64,000 bases of DNA from positions 124,001 to 188,000 of the forward strand of contig NZ_NPKR01000010.1 in NCBI RefSeq assembly GCF_008329535.1. The letters are read 5' to 3'. This document shows, piece after piece, positions 47,921 through 58,300 of this stretch (positions are counted from its first letter, which is position 1; each line of letters opens with the position of its first letter). Below the pieces are notes generated by a model. It searched no databases. It was not told the origin of the DNA and saw only the letters and a list, made by a program, of their open reading frames with translations. This DNA comes from Mycolicibacterium sp. P1-18. GTDB lineage: Bacteria; Actinomycetota; Actinomycetes; Mycobacteriales; Mycobacteriaceae. Position numbers and translations under genes: made by a program.

Positions 47921-48136
47921 ATGCGCATCGTGGTGGATCTGAATCGCTGCCTGGGGTACGCGCAATGCGTCCCGCTGGCGCCGGAGGTGCTCCAACTCAA
48001 CGGCGAGGAGGCACTCGCCTACGACCCGAATCCCGATGACTCTCAACGGCAGCGGGTGGCGCGGGCCGTGGCGTCCTGTCCGGTGCAGGCCATCGTCGCC
48101 GAGATGGATCCGCCGGCGGACCGGTCGACGACGTGA
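47921..48136 (+). CDS. Ferredoxin, probably 3Fe-4S, P450 partner
   Basis: This 71-residue ferredoxin has the cluster ligands C10-x5-C16 (RCLGYAQCV) and C53-P (ASCPVQAIV), the pattern of the 3Fe-4S or 4Fe-4S ferredoxins that serve bacterial P450s. It should carry electrons from the reductase encoded next to the P450 two genes on. AGGAGCC lies just upstream of the ATG. Its stop overlaps the reductase start (GTGA). Confidence 0.92.
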   Translation: MRIVVDLNRCLGYAQCVPLAPEVLQLNGEEALAYDPNPDDSQRQRVARAVASCPVQAIVAEMDPPADRSTT

Positions 48137-49557
48137 CCGCCTCGTTGATCGCCGACATCGTCGCCAGCTTCAAGGCGACCGGCAGAATCGTCATCGTCGG
48201 CGCGTCACTCACGGGCCTGCGCGCCGCCGAAGCGTTGCGCGACGAAGGATTCACCGGTTCGCTGACCATCATCGGCGACGAGGTCCACGAACCATATGAC
48301 CGGCCGCCACTGTCGAAGCAGGTGTTGAAGGGTTGGGTGCCGGCAGGCAACACCAAGCTGCCCCGCCTGCGTGAGGTGGACGCGGACTGGCGCCTCGGCG
48401 TCGCGGCCACCGCGCTGGACCGCGCGAATCGGGAAGTGGTGCTGGCCAACGGCGATCGGGTGCCCTACGACAGGGTGCTGATCGCCACCGGCGTGAGGTC
48501 GCGGGAGTGGTTCAACGCCGAGGAAGCCACCCTCGACGGTCTCTACACACTGCGCACGTGTGACGACGCCGCCGCGTTGCAGGCGGCCCTGAAGGCAAGG
48601 CCGAAGCGGGTGCTCATCGTCGGCGCCGGGTTCATCGGCTCCGAAATGGCCTCGGTGTGCCGCGATCTCGGCCTCGACGTGACCGTGGCGGAGAGGTCCA
48701 GCGCGCCGTTGGTGGGCCCGCTCGGCGGGGTCATCGGCGACATTGCCGCCAAGATGCAGCGCGACGCCGGGGTCGACCTTCGCACCGGCGTGGCCGTCGA
48801 GGCGCTCACCGGTGACGCGGACGGTCACGTCCGGCAGGCCCGCCTGTCCGACGGCACCGTCCTCGACGTCGACGTCGTGGTCGCGTCCCTGGGATCGGTG
48901 CGCAACATCGAATGGTTGGACGGCGCCGACCTCGCCGCCGGATTCTGGGGCGTGGCGTGTGACGCGGGGTGCCGCGCGTTCGACGTCAACGGCGTGGTGA
49001 CCGACAACGTCTTCGTCGCAGGCGACGTCGCCCGCGCACCGCACGTGCTCTACGAGTACCAGTTCATGGCCATCGAACACGTCGACGCCGCCGTCCTCGG
49101 TGCCCAGACCGCGGCGCACAACATGGTCCATCTCGAGATGGGCCGTCGCCCGCACCTGCCGCTGCCCCAGTTTTGGTCCGGCCAATTCGGCGTCAACATC
49201 AAGGGTGTCGGCGTGTGCTCCTTCGGCGACGAAATCGTCTTCACCCAGGGTTCGGTGGAGGATCTGCGCTTCGCCGCCGCGTTCGGCAAGAACGGCCGCA
49301 TCGTCGGCGCGCTCACGTTCAACCACGGCAAGTGGCTGCCCTACTATGCCGACCTCATCGAACGCTCCGCCCCGTTCCCACCACCGCCACCGGGTTACGA
49401 CGTACCGACCAACTCCGCCCCGATGTCGGCCCGCTTCGGTGACCCGCGCGCACCGACCGGAATTCCGGATGTCGTTCTCACCGGCCATGATCCGACCTCC
49501 CGGGGTGCCGAGTACCGCCCCAGGGTTCGCCAACCCGCAGGCAAGGGGACGTCATGA
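48133..49557 (+). CDS. NAD(P)H-dependent ferredoxin reductase (FAD)
   Basis: This 474-residue flavoprotein belongs to the putidaredoxin-reductase type. FAD binding is IVIVGASLTGLRAAEALRDE; the usual middle Gly of GxGxxG is Ser. YDRPPLSKQVL is the conserved PPLSK block. NAD binding is VLIVGAGFIGSEMASVC near residue 158. The late FAD motif is VFVAGDVARAPH near residue 294. An N-terminal extension of about 17 residues and a C-terminal tail of about 50 residues (PPPPPGYDVPTN onward) are longer than usual. It passes electrons from NADH to the co-encoded ferredoxin. It overlaps both neighbours by 4 bases. Confidence 0.93.
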   Translation: MTASLIADIVASFKATGRIVIVGASLTGLRAAEALRDEGFTGSLTIIGDEVHEPYDRPPLSKQVLKGWVPAGNTKLPRLREVDADWRLGVAATALDRANREVVLANGDRVPYDRVLIATGVRSREWFNAEEATLDGLYTLRTCDDAAALQAALKARPKRVLIVGAGFIGSEMASVCRDLGLDVTVAERSSAPLVGPLGGVIGDIAAKMQRDAGVDLRTGVAVEALTGDADGHVRQARLSDGTVLDVDVVVASLGSVRNIEWLDGADLAAGFWGVACDAGCRAFDVNGVVTDNVFVAGDVARAPHVLYEYQFMAIEHVDAAVLGAQTAAHNMVHLEMGRRPHLPLPQFWSGQFGVNIKGVGVCSFGDEIVFTQGSVEDLRFAAAFGKNGRIVGALTFNHGKWLPYYADLIERSAPFPPPPPGYDVPTNSAPMSARFGDPRAPTGIPDVVLTGHDPTSRGAEYRPRVRQPAGKGTS

Positions 49558-50819
49558 CGACCGCGGAAACCGCCTGGGCCGAGGCGATGAGGTTCGAGAA
49601 CCGTCACGACCCGTACGAGTTCTTCGACCAGCTCCGGCAGACCCCCGTCGTCCAAGTGGCCGACCAGACCTACGTCGTCACCGGGTATCGAGAACTGATG
49701 GCGCTGGCCCATGATCCACGGGTCAGCTCCGACATCAGCCGCAGTCCGCTCGCAGCGGCGTCGGCCACCGGGCAGCCGGGTGCGGAGGACATCGAGGCGT
49801 ACGGCCGCGCCAAGACCATCATCATGTCCGATCCACCCGATCACGACCGGGCCCGGCGCCAGGTGATGCGGCACTTCGCGCCGCCGCACTCACCCGACGT
49901 CATCCCCAACATGGAGCCAAGCATCCAGCGGCTCTGCGACGACTTGCTCGACGGAGTCAAAGCCAAGGACGCAGGAGTCTTCGACGTCGTCGACGACTAC
50001 GCATACCCCGTGCCGGTCGCCGTGATCTGTCAGCTGCTGGGCATCCCGCTCGACGACGAGCCGATGTTCCACGCCTGGATCTTCGACTTCATGGCCGGCC
50101 TCGACCTCGGGCCGGAGGCGGCCACCGAGGAAGGCCGGGCCCGCGCCGCCAAGGGCAAGCAAAGCACCGCCGAACTGTCGCAGTACCTGGCCGACCTGAT
50201 TCAGGGGTACCTGACGACTCCCGGCGAGGGGCTGCTCTCCAAGCTGGTCAACGACGACGGCCCGGACGGGCCGATGGCACCCGCCGAGGCGGCGTCCAAC
50301 GCGGTGCTGCTCCTCATCGCCGGGCACGACTCGACGGTCAACACCATTGCCCACTGCGTGCTGACGCTGCTGCGCCACCCCGAATCGATCGACCTGCTGC
50401 GCAACCGGCCCGAGCTGATTCCTCGGGCCATCGAGGAAGTGCAACGACTGCAGTCGGCCGTGCAGTTCTTCCCGAGTCGTAGTGCTACCGCCGACATCGA
50501 CGTCGGCGGGACGGTCATCCCGGCCGGGTCGGTGGTGCACCTGATGTACGGCGCGGCCAACCGCGACCCCGAGATGTTCCCGAACCCGGCCACGTTCGAT
50601 CCGTTGCGCCTCGACAACCAGCACTTCGGTTGGGGCAGCGGCATTCACACCTGCATGGGTGGTCCGCTGGCCCGCCTGGAGGTCAACCTCGCGGTGGAGA
50701 ACTTCCTGCGCCGCGTCGAGAACCCTCGTCTCGTCGTCGACCCGCCGCCGTATCGGCAGAGCCAGGTGTTCCGCGGACCGCGTCACCTCGAGGTCGCCTT
50801 CGACCGCATCGTGGACTGA
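49554..50819 (+). CDS. Cytochrome P450
   Basis: This 421-residue P450 is complete. The I-helix oxygen-binding motif is LLLIAGHDSTVNTIAH near residue 260, the K-helix ExxR is in EEVQRLQSA, and the heme-binding loop is FGWGSGIHTCMGGPLA near residue 360 with the axial Cys. It is a soluble class I enzyme with its own ferredoxin and reductase in the same operon. An alcohol dehydrogenase gene follows directly, so a likely sequence is hydroxylation followed by oxidation of the alcohol. The family number and substrate cannot be given from sequence alone. Confidence 0.94.
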   Translation: MTTAETAWAEAMRFENRHDPYEFFDQLRQTPVVQVADQTYVVTGYRELMALAHDPRVSSDISRSPLAAASATGQPGAEDIEAYGRAKTIIMSDPPDHDRARRQVMRHFAPPHSPDVIPNMEPSIQRLCDDLLDGVKAKDAGVFDVVDDYAYPVPVAVICQLLGIPLDDEPMFHAWIFDFMAGLDLGPEAATEEGRARAAKGKQSTAELSQYLADLIQGYLTTPGEGLLSKLVNDDGPDGPMAPAEAASNAVLLLIAGHDSTVNTIAHCVLTLLRHPESIDLLRNRPELIPRAIEEVQRLQSAVQFFPSRSATADIDVGGTVIPAGSVVHLMYGAANRDPEMFPNPATFDPLRLDNQHFGWGSGIHTCMGGPLARLEVNLAVENFLRRVENPRLVVDPPPYRQSQVFRGPRHLEVAFDRIVD

Positions 50820-50820
50820 G

Positions 50821-51861
50821 GTGAAGGCCTTCCAGTTCGTAGAATGGCAACGGCCCGGCGAAGTCCGGGACGTGCCGGTACCCGAACCGGGGCCGGGGGA
50901 GGTGCTGGTCAAGGTCGGCGGTGCGGGCGCCTGCCACTCCGACCTGCACCTGCTCGAACTCCCCGCGGGGTCCAGGTCGTTCGCACCCCCCTTCACCCTC
51001 GGTCACGAGAACGCTGGCTGGGTCGAGAGGCTGGGCCCGGGCGCCACGGGGTTCGAGCCTGGTGATGCCGTGATCGTGTACGGGCCGTGGGGCTGCGGCC
51101 TCTGCATGAATTGTCGACAGGGCATGGAGAACTACTGCCAGGTACCGGGGCTGCCCAGCCCAGGCGGTCTTGGCGGTACCGACGGCGGGATGGCCGAATT
51201 CCTTCTCGTCCCGTCGACCCGCTACCTGATTCCGCTCGGTGACCTCGATCCGCGGGAGGCCGCACCTCTCACCGACGCCGGGCTCACCAGCTACCACGCC
51301 GTCAAGCGGTCGGTGCATCTGCTCGGACCCGGTTCGACGGCCGTCGTCATCGGCGCCGGTGGTCTCGGCCAGATGGCCATCCAAGTTCTCAAGGCGCTTG
51401 CCGGTGCGACGACGGTCGTCGCCGTAGACGTTTCGGCGGACAGGCTGCAGGTCGCCGAGGACGTGGGCGCCGACGAAACGCTGATTTCCGGTGACCACGC
51501 CGTCACGGCGATCAGGGCCATCACCGGCGGCCTCGGCGCCGAACTGGTGCTCGACCTGGTCGGCGTCACCTCGACCTTGACCATGGCGGCTCAGATGGCC
51601 CGCGTACTGGGGCATCTCACGATCGTCGGCGTCGGCACCGCCTCCCTGCCCGTCAGCTTCGGCAGCCCCCCGTACGAATGCGCCGTCGCGTCACCGTTCT
51701 GGGGAACCATCCCGGAGCTGATCGAGGTCATCGCACTCGCCAACTCGGGGAAGATTCGGATGCTCGTCGAACACTTCGGTCTCGACGACGCGGCCGACGC
51801 CTACCAAATGCTGCACGACGGCCGGATCAGAGGGCGCGCGGTCATCACGCCACACGACTGA
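50821..51861 (+). CDS. Zinc-dependent alcohol dehydrogenase
   Basis: This 346-residue medium-chain dehydrogenase has the catalytic zinc ligands in GAGACHSDLHLLE and LGHENAGWVERLG, structural-zinc cysteines in WGCGLCMNCRQGMENYC, and an NAD motif VVIGAGGLGQMAIQV near residue 175. It begins with a GTG one base after the P450 stop, so it is in the same operon and probably oxidises the P450 product. The form of the structural-zinc loop is like that of NAD-dependent secondary-alcohol enzymes. Confidence 0.92.
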   Translation: MKAFQFVEWQRPGEVRDVPVPEPGPGEVLVKVGGAGACHSDLHLLELPAGSRSFAPPFTLGHENAGWVERLGPGATGFEPGDAVIVYGPWGCGLCMNCRQGMENYCQVPGLPSPGGLGGTDGGMAEFLLVPSTRYLIPLGDLDPREAAPLTDAGLTSYHAVKRSVHLLGPGSTAVVIGAGGLGQMAIQVLKALAGATTVVAVDVSADRLQVAEDVGADETLISGDHAVTAIRAITGGLGAELVLDLVGVTSTLTMAAQMARVLGHLTIVGVGTASLPVSFGSPPYECAVASPFWGTIPELIEVIALANSGKIRMLVEHFGLDDAADAYQMLHDGRIRGRAVITPHD

Positions 51862-51960
51862 GCGCGGTGCCCTGAGGCCGACCCCCATCCGGAGGGCCGT
51901 CGTCGGCGAATAATCTCCTGACCGTTGACGTATGCGCGCCTGGCGACCGGAGGACCTGAC

Positions 51961-53220
51961 ATGCCCGCAGCCACTGCGATCCACTTCTTCCTCGAGCTGG
52001 CCGTCATCCTCGCGACCTGCCGGGTGGTGGGGCTCGTCGCCAAGCGGGTCGGGCAGCCGCAGGTCGTCGGAGAGATGATCGCCGGGGTGATCCTCGGGCC
52101 GTCGCTGCTGGGCGAGCTTGCTCCCGGAGTGCAGCAGGCGCTGTTTCCGCCGGGCTCTTCCAACGTGGTGCTCTACACCGTGGCCCAGATCGGCCTGGTG
52201 CTCTACATGTTCCTCATCGGGCTCAACTTCGACGTCGACTTGATCAAACACCGCGCCGGGACGGCGGTGGCGGTCTCGGCGGCGGGCATCCTGGCCCCGC
52301 TCGCCTTGGGCGCACTCGTCGCCGTGCCGCTGCTGAGCGCCGGGGACTACTTCGAAGACGGTGTCACCCCGGTGATGGCGATGCTGTTCCTCGGCGCCGC
52401 GATCGCCATCACCGCCTTCCCGATGCTGGCCCGCATCATCTTCGAGAAGGGCCTGTCTGGCACGTCGCTGGGCACGTTGGCCCTGGCCTGCGGCGCCACC
52501 GACGACGCCGTCTCCTGGTGCATCCTCGCCGTCGTCCTTGCGATGAACCGCGACGATCCCATGATGGCCGTCGTCGCCATCGGCGGCGGCGTCGTCTACA
52601 CCGTGGTGGTTATGACGATCGGACGACGGGCCTTGCACGTGCTCGGCCCGATGGCCGAGCGCCAGGGCACCGTGACCCCGCCCATGTTGAGCGTCGTGCT
52701 GATCCTGCTGATGGCCTGCGCGTGGTTCACCGACGTCATCGGCATCTATGCCATCTTCGGCGCCTTCATCCTTGGCGTCGCCATGCCGTCCGGCTTCTTC
52801 GAACGACACCTGACCTCTCGTCTCGAACCGCTCGTCACCACGTTCCTGCTGCCCATGTTCTTCGTCTACTCCGGGCTCAACACCGAGATCGGACTGGTCA
52901 ACACGCCGACGTTGTGGGCGGTGACGCTGGGTCTGGTGCTCGTCGCGATCGCCGGCAAGGGCATCGCGTGCACGCTGGCGGCCCGCCTGAAGAAGGTGCC
53001 CCTGCGCGAAGCCGTCGCGCTGGGGGCCCTGATGAACGCGCGTGGCCTGATCGGACTGATCCTGCTGAACATCGGTCTGGAGGCCGGGATCATCAGCCCC
53101 ACGTTGTTCACCATCCTGGTGCTCGTCGCCATCGTCACCACGCTGATGGCCTCGCCCATCTTCGAGTACGTCTACGGCCGCCACCGGGTCGTGGCGCAGC
53201 CCGTGACGGTGGCGCCGTGA
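51961..53220 (+). CDS. Monovalent cation/proton antiporter, CPA2 family
   Basis: This 419-residue membrane protein has about 12 segments and the KefB/NhaA-like pattern: KRVGQPQVVGEMIAGVILGP early, then ITAFPMLARII, and GATDDAVSWCILAVVLAM, whose two Asp residues are the ion-binding pair in TM5-6. It exchanges Na+ or K+ for H+. No C-terminal TrkA domain is present. GGAGG at 51949-51953 supports the ATG at 51961 over the upstream frame. It lies between the P450 operon and the polyketide locus on the same strand; there is no direct evidence it belongs to either. Confidence 0.9.
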   Translation: MPAATAIHFFLELAVILATCRVVGLVAKRVGQPQVVGEMIAGVILGPSLLGELAPGVQQALFPPGSSNVVLYTVAQIGLVLYMFLIGLNFDVDLIKHRAGTAVAVSAAGILAPLALGALVAVPLLSAGDYFEDGVTPVMAMLFLGAAIAITAFPMLARIIFEKGLSGTSLGTLALACGATDDAVSWCILAVVLAMNRDDPMMAVVAIGGGVVYTVVVMTIGRRALHVLGPMAERQGTVTPPMLSVVLILLMACAWFTDVIGIYAIFGAFILGVAMPSGFFERHLTSRLEPLVTTFLLPMFFVYSGLNTEIGLVNTPTLWAVTLGLVLVAIAGKGIACTLAARLKKVPLREAVALGALMNARGLIGLILLNIGLEAGIISPTLFTILVLVAIVTTLMASPIFEYVYGRHRVVAQPVTVAP

Positions 53221-53449
53221 CACCCCGGCGTTGTGACGAAACGCTGACGGTTGGGGTGTTCAGGCAAGTTTTCCGGGACGGCCCCATGGCCCGCGACGAC
53301 GCCTCCACGCAGCAAGATCAACGGTTGGCCCGCCGACCCCGGACGGGCCTTCGCAAACGCATCCGGCGTCCGTTCACGCCAGTCGGGGCCCCACCGTCCG
53401 ATAACGTCGGCCGCAAGAGAAATCCTCGTCTACCGGGGAAAGGGAACGC

Positions 53450-55228
53450 ATGGACGTATCACAGCTGAACGCCGAGACCCGGGCCGCGCTGGCGCGACGG
53501 ATCAGAACACAGTTGGCGGAGTCGGACACGGCCGCCGAGCCTGGTGCGACTCGCGACGGTGGCGCCGACCACGACGTGGCCGTCATCGGAGGTGGCATCG
53601 CCGCGCTGACTCTGGCGCTGGAGATTCGCCGTGCGCGCCCGGCGACGCGCATCGTGATCATCGAACCGACGTCGCGCCCGGTCCCCGAGATCACCCACAC
53701 CGTGGGCGAGTCGACCGTCGAGGTCTCGGCGCTGTATCTCGGTGAACGCCTCGGTCTGGCCGATCACCTGACGAGCTCGCAGATCCGCAAGATGGGTCTG
53801 CGCATGTTCTTCTCCCACGACGGAAACACCGACATCACCCAGCGAATGGAAGTCGGCAGTTCGAGGTTCGTGCCGCAACCTACCTACCAAATCGACCGGG
53901 GTCGGCTCGAGAACGAGCTCACCGACCGGTGCGTGTCCGCGGGCGTCGAGTTCTCCCAGGGCCGGGTCCGCTCGGTGGAGTTCGGCACCGACGGCCGTCC
54001 GCACACGGTCACCACGCAGAACGGTGACGCGGTGGCCGCCACCACGGCGCGCTGGGTGGTCGACGCGTCCGGGCGGACGCGCAAGCTGCCCCGCCAGCTC
54101 GACCTGAGGCTTCCCAACGAACATCACTGCAACGCGGTGTGGTTCCGGGTGGGCGCCGAGATCGACCTCGGAAACTGGAGCGACGACGCGCTCTGGCAGT
54201 CGCGCCTGGTGGAGGGCGATCGGTCGATGTCCACCAATCACCTCATGGGCGAGGGGTATTGGGTCTGGTTGATCCGACTCGCCTCGGGTGCCACCAGCGT
54301 CGGGATCGTCGCCGACCCCGCCTTTCACGCCTTCGACGGCTTCAACGGTTTGGACAAGGCCCGTGCGTGGCTGCGAGAGCACGAGCCGCAATGCGCGGCG
54401 GAGCTGGCCAAGCACGACGACGTGATCATGGACTTCCGCGTCATGAAGAAATACAGCCATGGCGTGACGAAGATCTTCGACGGTCGCGACCGTTGGGCCA
54501 TCACCGGTGACGCCGGAATCTTCCTCGACCCGTTGTACTCGTCGGGGTTGGACCTCGTCGCCATCGGCAACGGGCTCATCACCGACATGGTCACCCGCGA
54601 GCTCGACGGCGAGGACGTAGTGGCCCGATCGGCCATCGACGACTCGCTGTTCCGGTCCCTGACCGAGATGTGGCTCGCCATCTACCGGGATCAGTACACC
54701 CTGATGGGGAGGCCGAACGTGATGGCCGCCAAGGTGGTCTGGGACATCGCGTTCTACTGGGGCTTCGTGGGGTTCCTGTACGCCAACGGGCGATTCGTCA
54801 CCGTGGCCGACGACCCACAGGTCGTGCCGTACCTCGAGGGCTTGATCGAACTCAGCAACCGGGTCCAGCGGTTCTTCCGCGAGTGGGCGTCGGTGGAGGG
54901 CACCGTCGCCTCGGCGCAGTTCTTCGACCTCTACGTACCGCTGAACTTCATGGAGACCCTCCACAGGGCGATGATGGGAATCTCCCCGAGGTTCTCCGAA
55001 CGGTTCGACGCCAACGACCGGTTGCTGCGCCAACTGGCGGGGCAGTTGGTCGAGACCGTACTGGCCGAGAAGGCGAAGGTCTTCGCCGACGACGACGTCA
55101 TGCGGCAGGTCCAGGCCTGGCAGCGCGATCCGCTCCTTCGCGAGCTCCGGTCGGTCTACCGCACGGAGCAGACCACCAACCCGGTCAGCTCCGAATGGAT
55201 TCTGACCGGCACTCTCGAACTGACCTGA
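53450..55228 (+). CDS. FAD-dependent oxidoreductase of the flavin halogenase family
   Basis: This 592-residue flavoprotein resembles tryptophan-type flavin halogenases. FAD motif AVIGGGIAALTLALEI lies near residue 44. The second signature THTVGESTVEVSALYL is near residue 82. A Lys at 114 (IRKMGLRMF) matches the catalytic Lys position. The motif G-W-x-W-x-I-P that marks true halogenases is changed to GYWVWLIRL (270-278), Pro replaced by Arg. GDAGIFLDPLYSSGLDL is the flavin-binding loop near residue 356. The enzyme may halogenate, or be a monooxygenase derived from that family. About 60 C-terminal residues extend past the usual length. It precedes the PKS gene by 124 bp on the same strand. Confidence 0.88.
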   Translation: MDVSQLNAETRAALARRIRTQLAESDTAAEPGATRDGGADHDVAVIGGGIAALTLALEIRRARPATRIVIIEPTSRPVPEITHTVGESTVEVSALYLGERLGLADHLTSSQIRKMGLRMFFSHDGNTDITQRMEVGSSRFVPQPTYQIDRGRLENELTDRCVSAGVEFSQGRVRSVEFGTDGRPHTVTTQNGDAVAATTARWVVDASGRTRKLPRQLDLRLPNEHHCNAVWFRVGAEIDLGNWSDDALWQSRLVEGDRSMSTNHLMGEGYWVWLIRLASGATSVGIVADPAFHAFDGFNGLDKARAWLREHEPQCAAELAKHDDVIMDFRVMKKYSHGVTKIFDGRDRWAITGDAGIFLDPLYSSGLDLVAIGNGLITDMVTRELDGEDVVARSAIDDSLFRSLTEMWLAIYRDQYTLMGRPNVMAAKVVWDIAFYWGFVGFLYANGRFVTVADDPQVVPYLEGLIELSNRVQRFFREWASVEGTVASAQFFDLYVPLNFMETLHRAMMGISPRFSERFDANDRLLRQLAGQLVETVLAEKAKVFADDDVMRQVQAWQRDPLLRELRSVYRTEQTTNPVSSEWILTGTLELT

Positions 55229-55352
55229 CGTCACCCCATCCGACGCAGCCGTCAATACGAAGAAGTGAAGAGCCCTGCACTGCGCGAGCGGCGGGGCCAT
55301 TGGTGGTCACACATGGAGATTCAACACAGATAGTGGGGGCAAAGGACACGAC

Positions 55353-58300
55353 ATGCTGACTGAACGACGCGGTCACGATCCCTTGGCAATCGTCGGAATC
55401 GGATGCCGCCTGCCCGGTGGCGTCGGCTCCCCGGAGAGCTACTGGGACTTGCTGTGCAGCGGCACCGACGCCACGCGCGTCGTGCCCGAATCACGCTGGA
55501 ACGCCGCCCGCTTCCACGACCCCCACCCGGGCAAGGTCGGCAAGATGGTCACCCGCCGCGGCGGGTTTCTCGACGACGTCGACCAGTTCGACCCGCAGTT
55601 CTTCGGCATCTCCCCGCGCGAGGCCCATCTGCTCGACCCGCAGCAGCGCCTGCTGCTGCAGGCCACCTGGGAGGCGCTGGAGGACGGGGGCATCCCCGCC
55701 GACTCCTTGGCCGGCACTCAGGTCGGCGTCTTCATCGGCGGCTTCACCCTCGACTACCAACTGCTGCAAAACCAGGGCCGCACCAGTCGCTACCGATTCA
55801 AGACCCACTCGTCCACCGGAATGATGATGACGATGCTGGCGAATCGGATCTCGTTCGCCTTCGACTTCCGCGGGCCGAGCATGACGATCGACACCGCCTG
55901 TTCGAGTTCGCTCGTCGCGGTTCACCTCGCGGCACAGAGCATCTGGAACGGCGAGTGCGACATCGCCCTCGCCGGCGGTGTCAACGTCATGCTGGGACCC
56001 AACACCGCGATCGCGGAATCCAAGAGCGGATTCCTCAGCCCCGACGGCCGCAGCAAGGCGTTCGACGAATCCGCCAACGGCTACTCACGCGGTGAGGGCG
56101 GGGCGGTGGTCGTCATCAAGCCCCTCGCGCAGGCGTTGCGCGACGGCGACGAGATCTACGCCCAGATCCTCGGTACCGCGGTGTCGCAGGACGGCCACAC
56201 CGACGGCATCACCGTGCCCCGCAAGGAGGCCCAGGAAGCCGCCATCGTCAACGCTCTCCGCAAGGCAGGCGTCGACCCCGCCGACATCGGCTACGTCGAG
56301 GCGCACGGCACCGGCACGCCCGTTGGCGATCCCATCGAGATGCGCGCGCTGGCCAGCGCGCTGGCTTCGGGACGGCCGGCCGCCGAACCCCTGCTGATCG
56401 GGTCGGTGAAGACCAACATCGGCCACCTCGAGGCGGGTGCCGGGGTGGCCGGTCTGATCAAGACGGCGTTGGTGCTCAAGCACGGGTTCGTCCCCGCGAA
56501 CCTGCACTTCCACACTCCCAGTGGAGATCTCGACCTCGCCGAGCTCGGGATCGACATTCCGACGACGGGCCGCCCCTTCCCCGACTGCGAACGACGCATC
56601 GCCGGGGTCAACTCGTTCGGATTCGGCGGCACCAACGCCCACGTCGTGCTCGCCGAGCCGCCCGTCACCACCGAGGTGGGCGAAACGCACACGGCGACAA
56701 CGCCCCTGACCGTGCTCCCGATCTCCGCACGCAGCGAGGAAGCCCTGGTGGCAACGGCCCGCCAGCTGGCCGACCACGTGGGCAACCATCCCGAGATCAC
56801 GCTGGCCGACCTCGCCTACACCCTCGGACAGCGTCGGGCGCACCTCAACCATCGCCACGCGCTCATCTCCGACGGAATCACCGACGTTCGCGACCAGCTT
56901 CAGGCGCTCGCCGACGGCGGCCAGATCTCCGCGGGCCGCACGAATCCGACCCCGCCGAAGCTCGCCTTCGTCTGCACCGGCATGGGCCCGCAGTGGTGGG
57001 GGATGTGCCGCGGGCTGCTCGACGTCTTCGACGTCTTCACCGAGAGCATGGAGCGCACCGACCGCGAGTTGTCCCGGTACGCGGATTGGTCACTGCTCGA
57101 AGAACTCCGGCGCGACGAGGACAGCACGCGGATGGGGGAGACGGAGTTCGCGCAACCCGCCAACTTCGCCATCCAGGTCGCGCTCGCGGCGCAACTCGAG
57201 CACTTCGGCATTCGCCCCGACGCGATCGTCGGCCACAGCGCCGGCGAAGTGGCCGCCCATCATCTGGCCGGTCTGCTGACCTTCGAGGACGCCGTTCGGG
57301 TGATCTACCATCGCAGCCGCCTTCAGCAGCGGACCAGCGGGATGGGTCGCATGCTCGCCGTCGGCCTGGACGCCGAAACGCTCATGGCCACCGTCGACGA
57401 GAAGACCGTCGACGAGTTCACCCGGCGGGTGTCGATCGCCGCGATCAACAGTCCGTCGGCGGTGACCCTCGCCGGTGACGCCGAGGTGCTCGACGACGTC
57501 GCCCGTCAGCTGGACGACGCACGAGTGTTCAATCGCCTTCTCGCGGTGAAGGTTCCGTACCACACCCACTACATGGATCTGGTGAAGGACGAGCTCCTCG
57601 ACGCCTTCGACGGGCTGTCCTCGAACCCGTCCGCGATTCCGCTCTACTCGACCGTCACGGGCGAACGGCTGGACGGATATGGCGCCGGCGCCGCCTACTG
57701 GTGGCAGAACACCCGCGCCACGGTGCTCTTCGAGCCTGCGCTGCGCCGGATGCTCGACGACGGCTACACCCACTTCGTCGAACTGGGACCGCATCCCGTG
57801 CTGGCGGCGTCGATCTTCGAGACCGCCGGAACCGAGAAGGCCCTCGTCCTCGCCACCCAGCGCCGCAACGACGACGACGGTCGGACGCTGTTGAATTGCG
57901 TTGGCGCATTGCACTGCAACGGCCACGACGTGGCGTGGGACACGTTGCAACCCAGAGGAACCGCGCAACGGGTGAAGCTGCCGTCCTACCCGTGGCAGAA
58001 CAAGCGCTACTGGAACGAGACTCCGGAGGCGTCGGAGGACCTGCACTTCGATCCCGTGCATCCGCTGTTGGGGCAACCGGTCAGCGGTGTTCGTCCGTCC
58101 TGGGAGGCGGAACTGAGCGCGTCCCACTTCCCGTTCCTCGCCGACCACCAGGTGCAGGGAAGCGTCGTCGTGCCGGGGGCGGTGTACGTCGAGATGGCGT
58201 TGGCCGCCGCGAGGGAACACTACGGGACCGACCTCGCCGTCGACGATCTCGAGTTCCTCCGTGCGGTGATCCTCGACGAGACCTGCGATCCCATCATGCG

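Noticed and set aside
51961..53220. Antiporter as a resistance gene of the polyketide locus
   Set aside because: Only proximity supports it. It has its own ribosome-binding site and is separated from the flavoenzyme gene by 229 bp containing a likely promoter.
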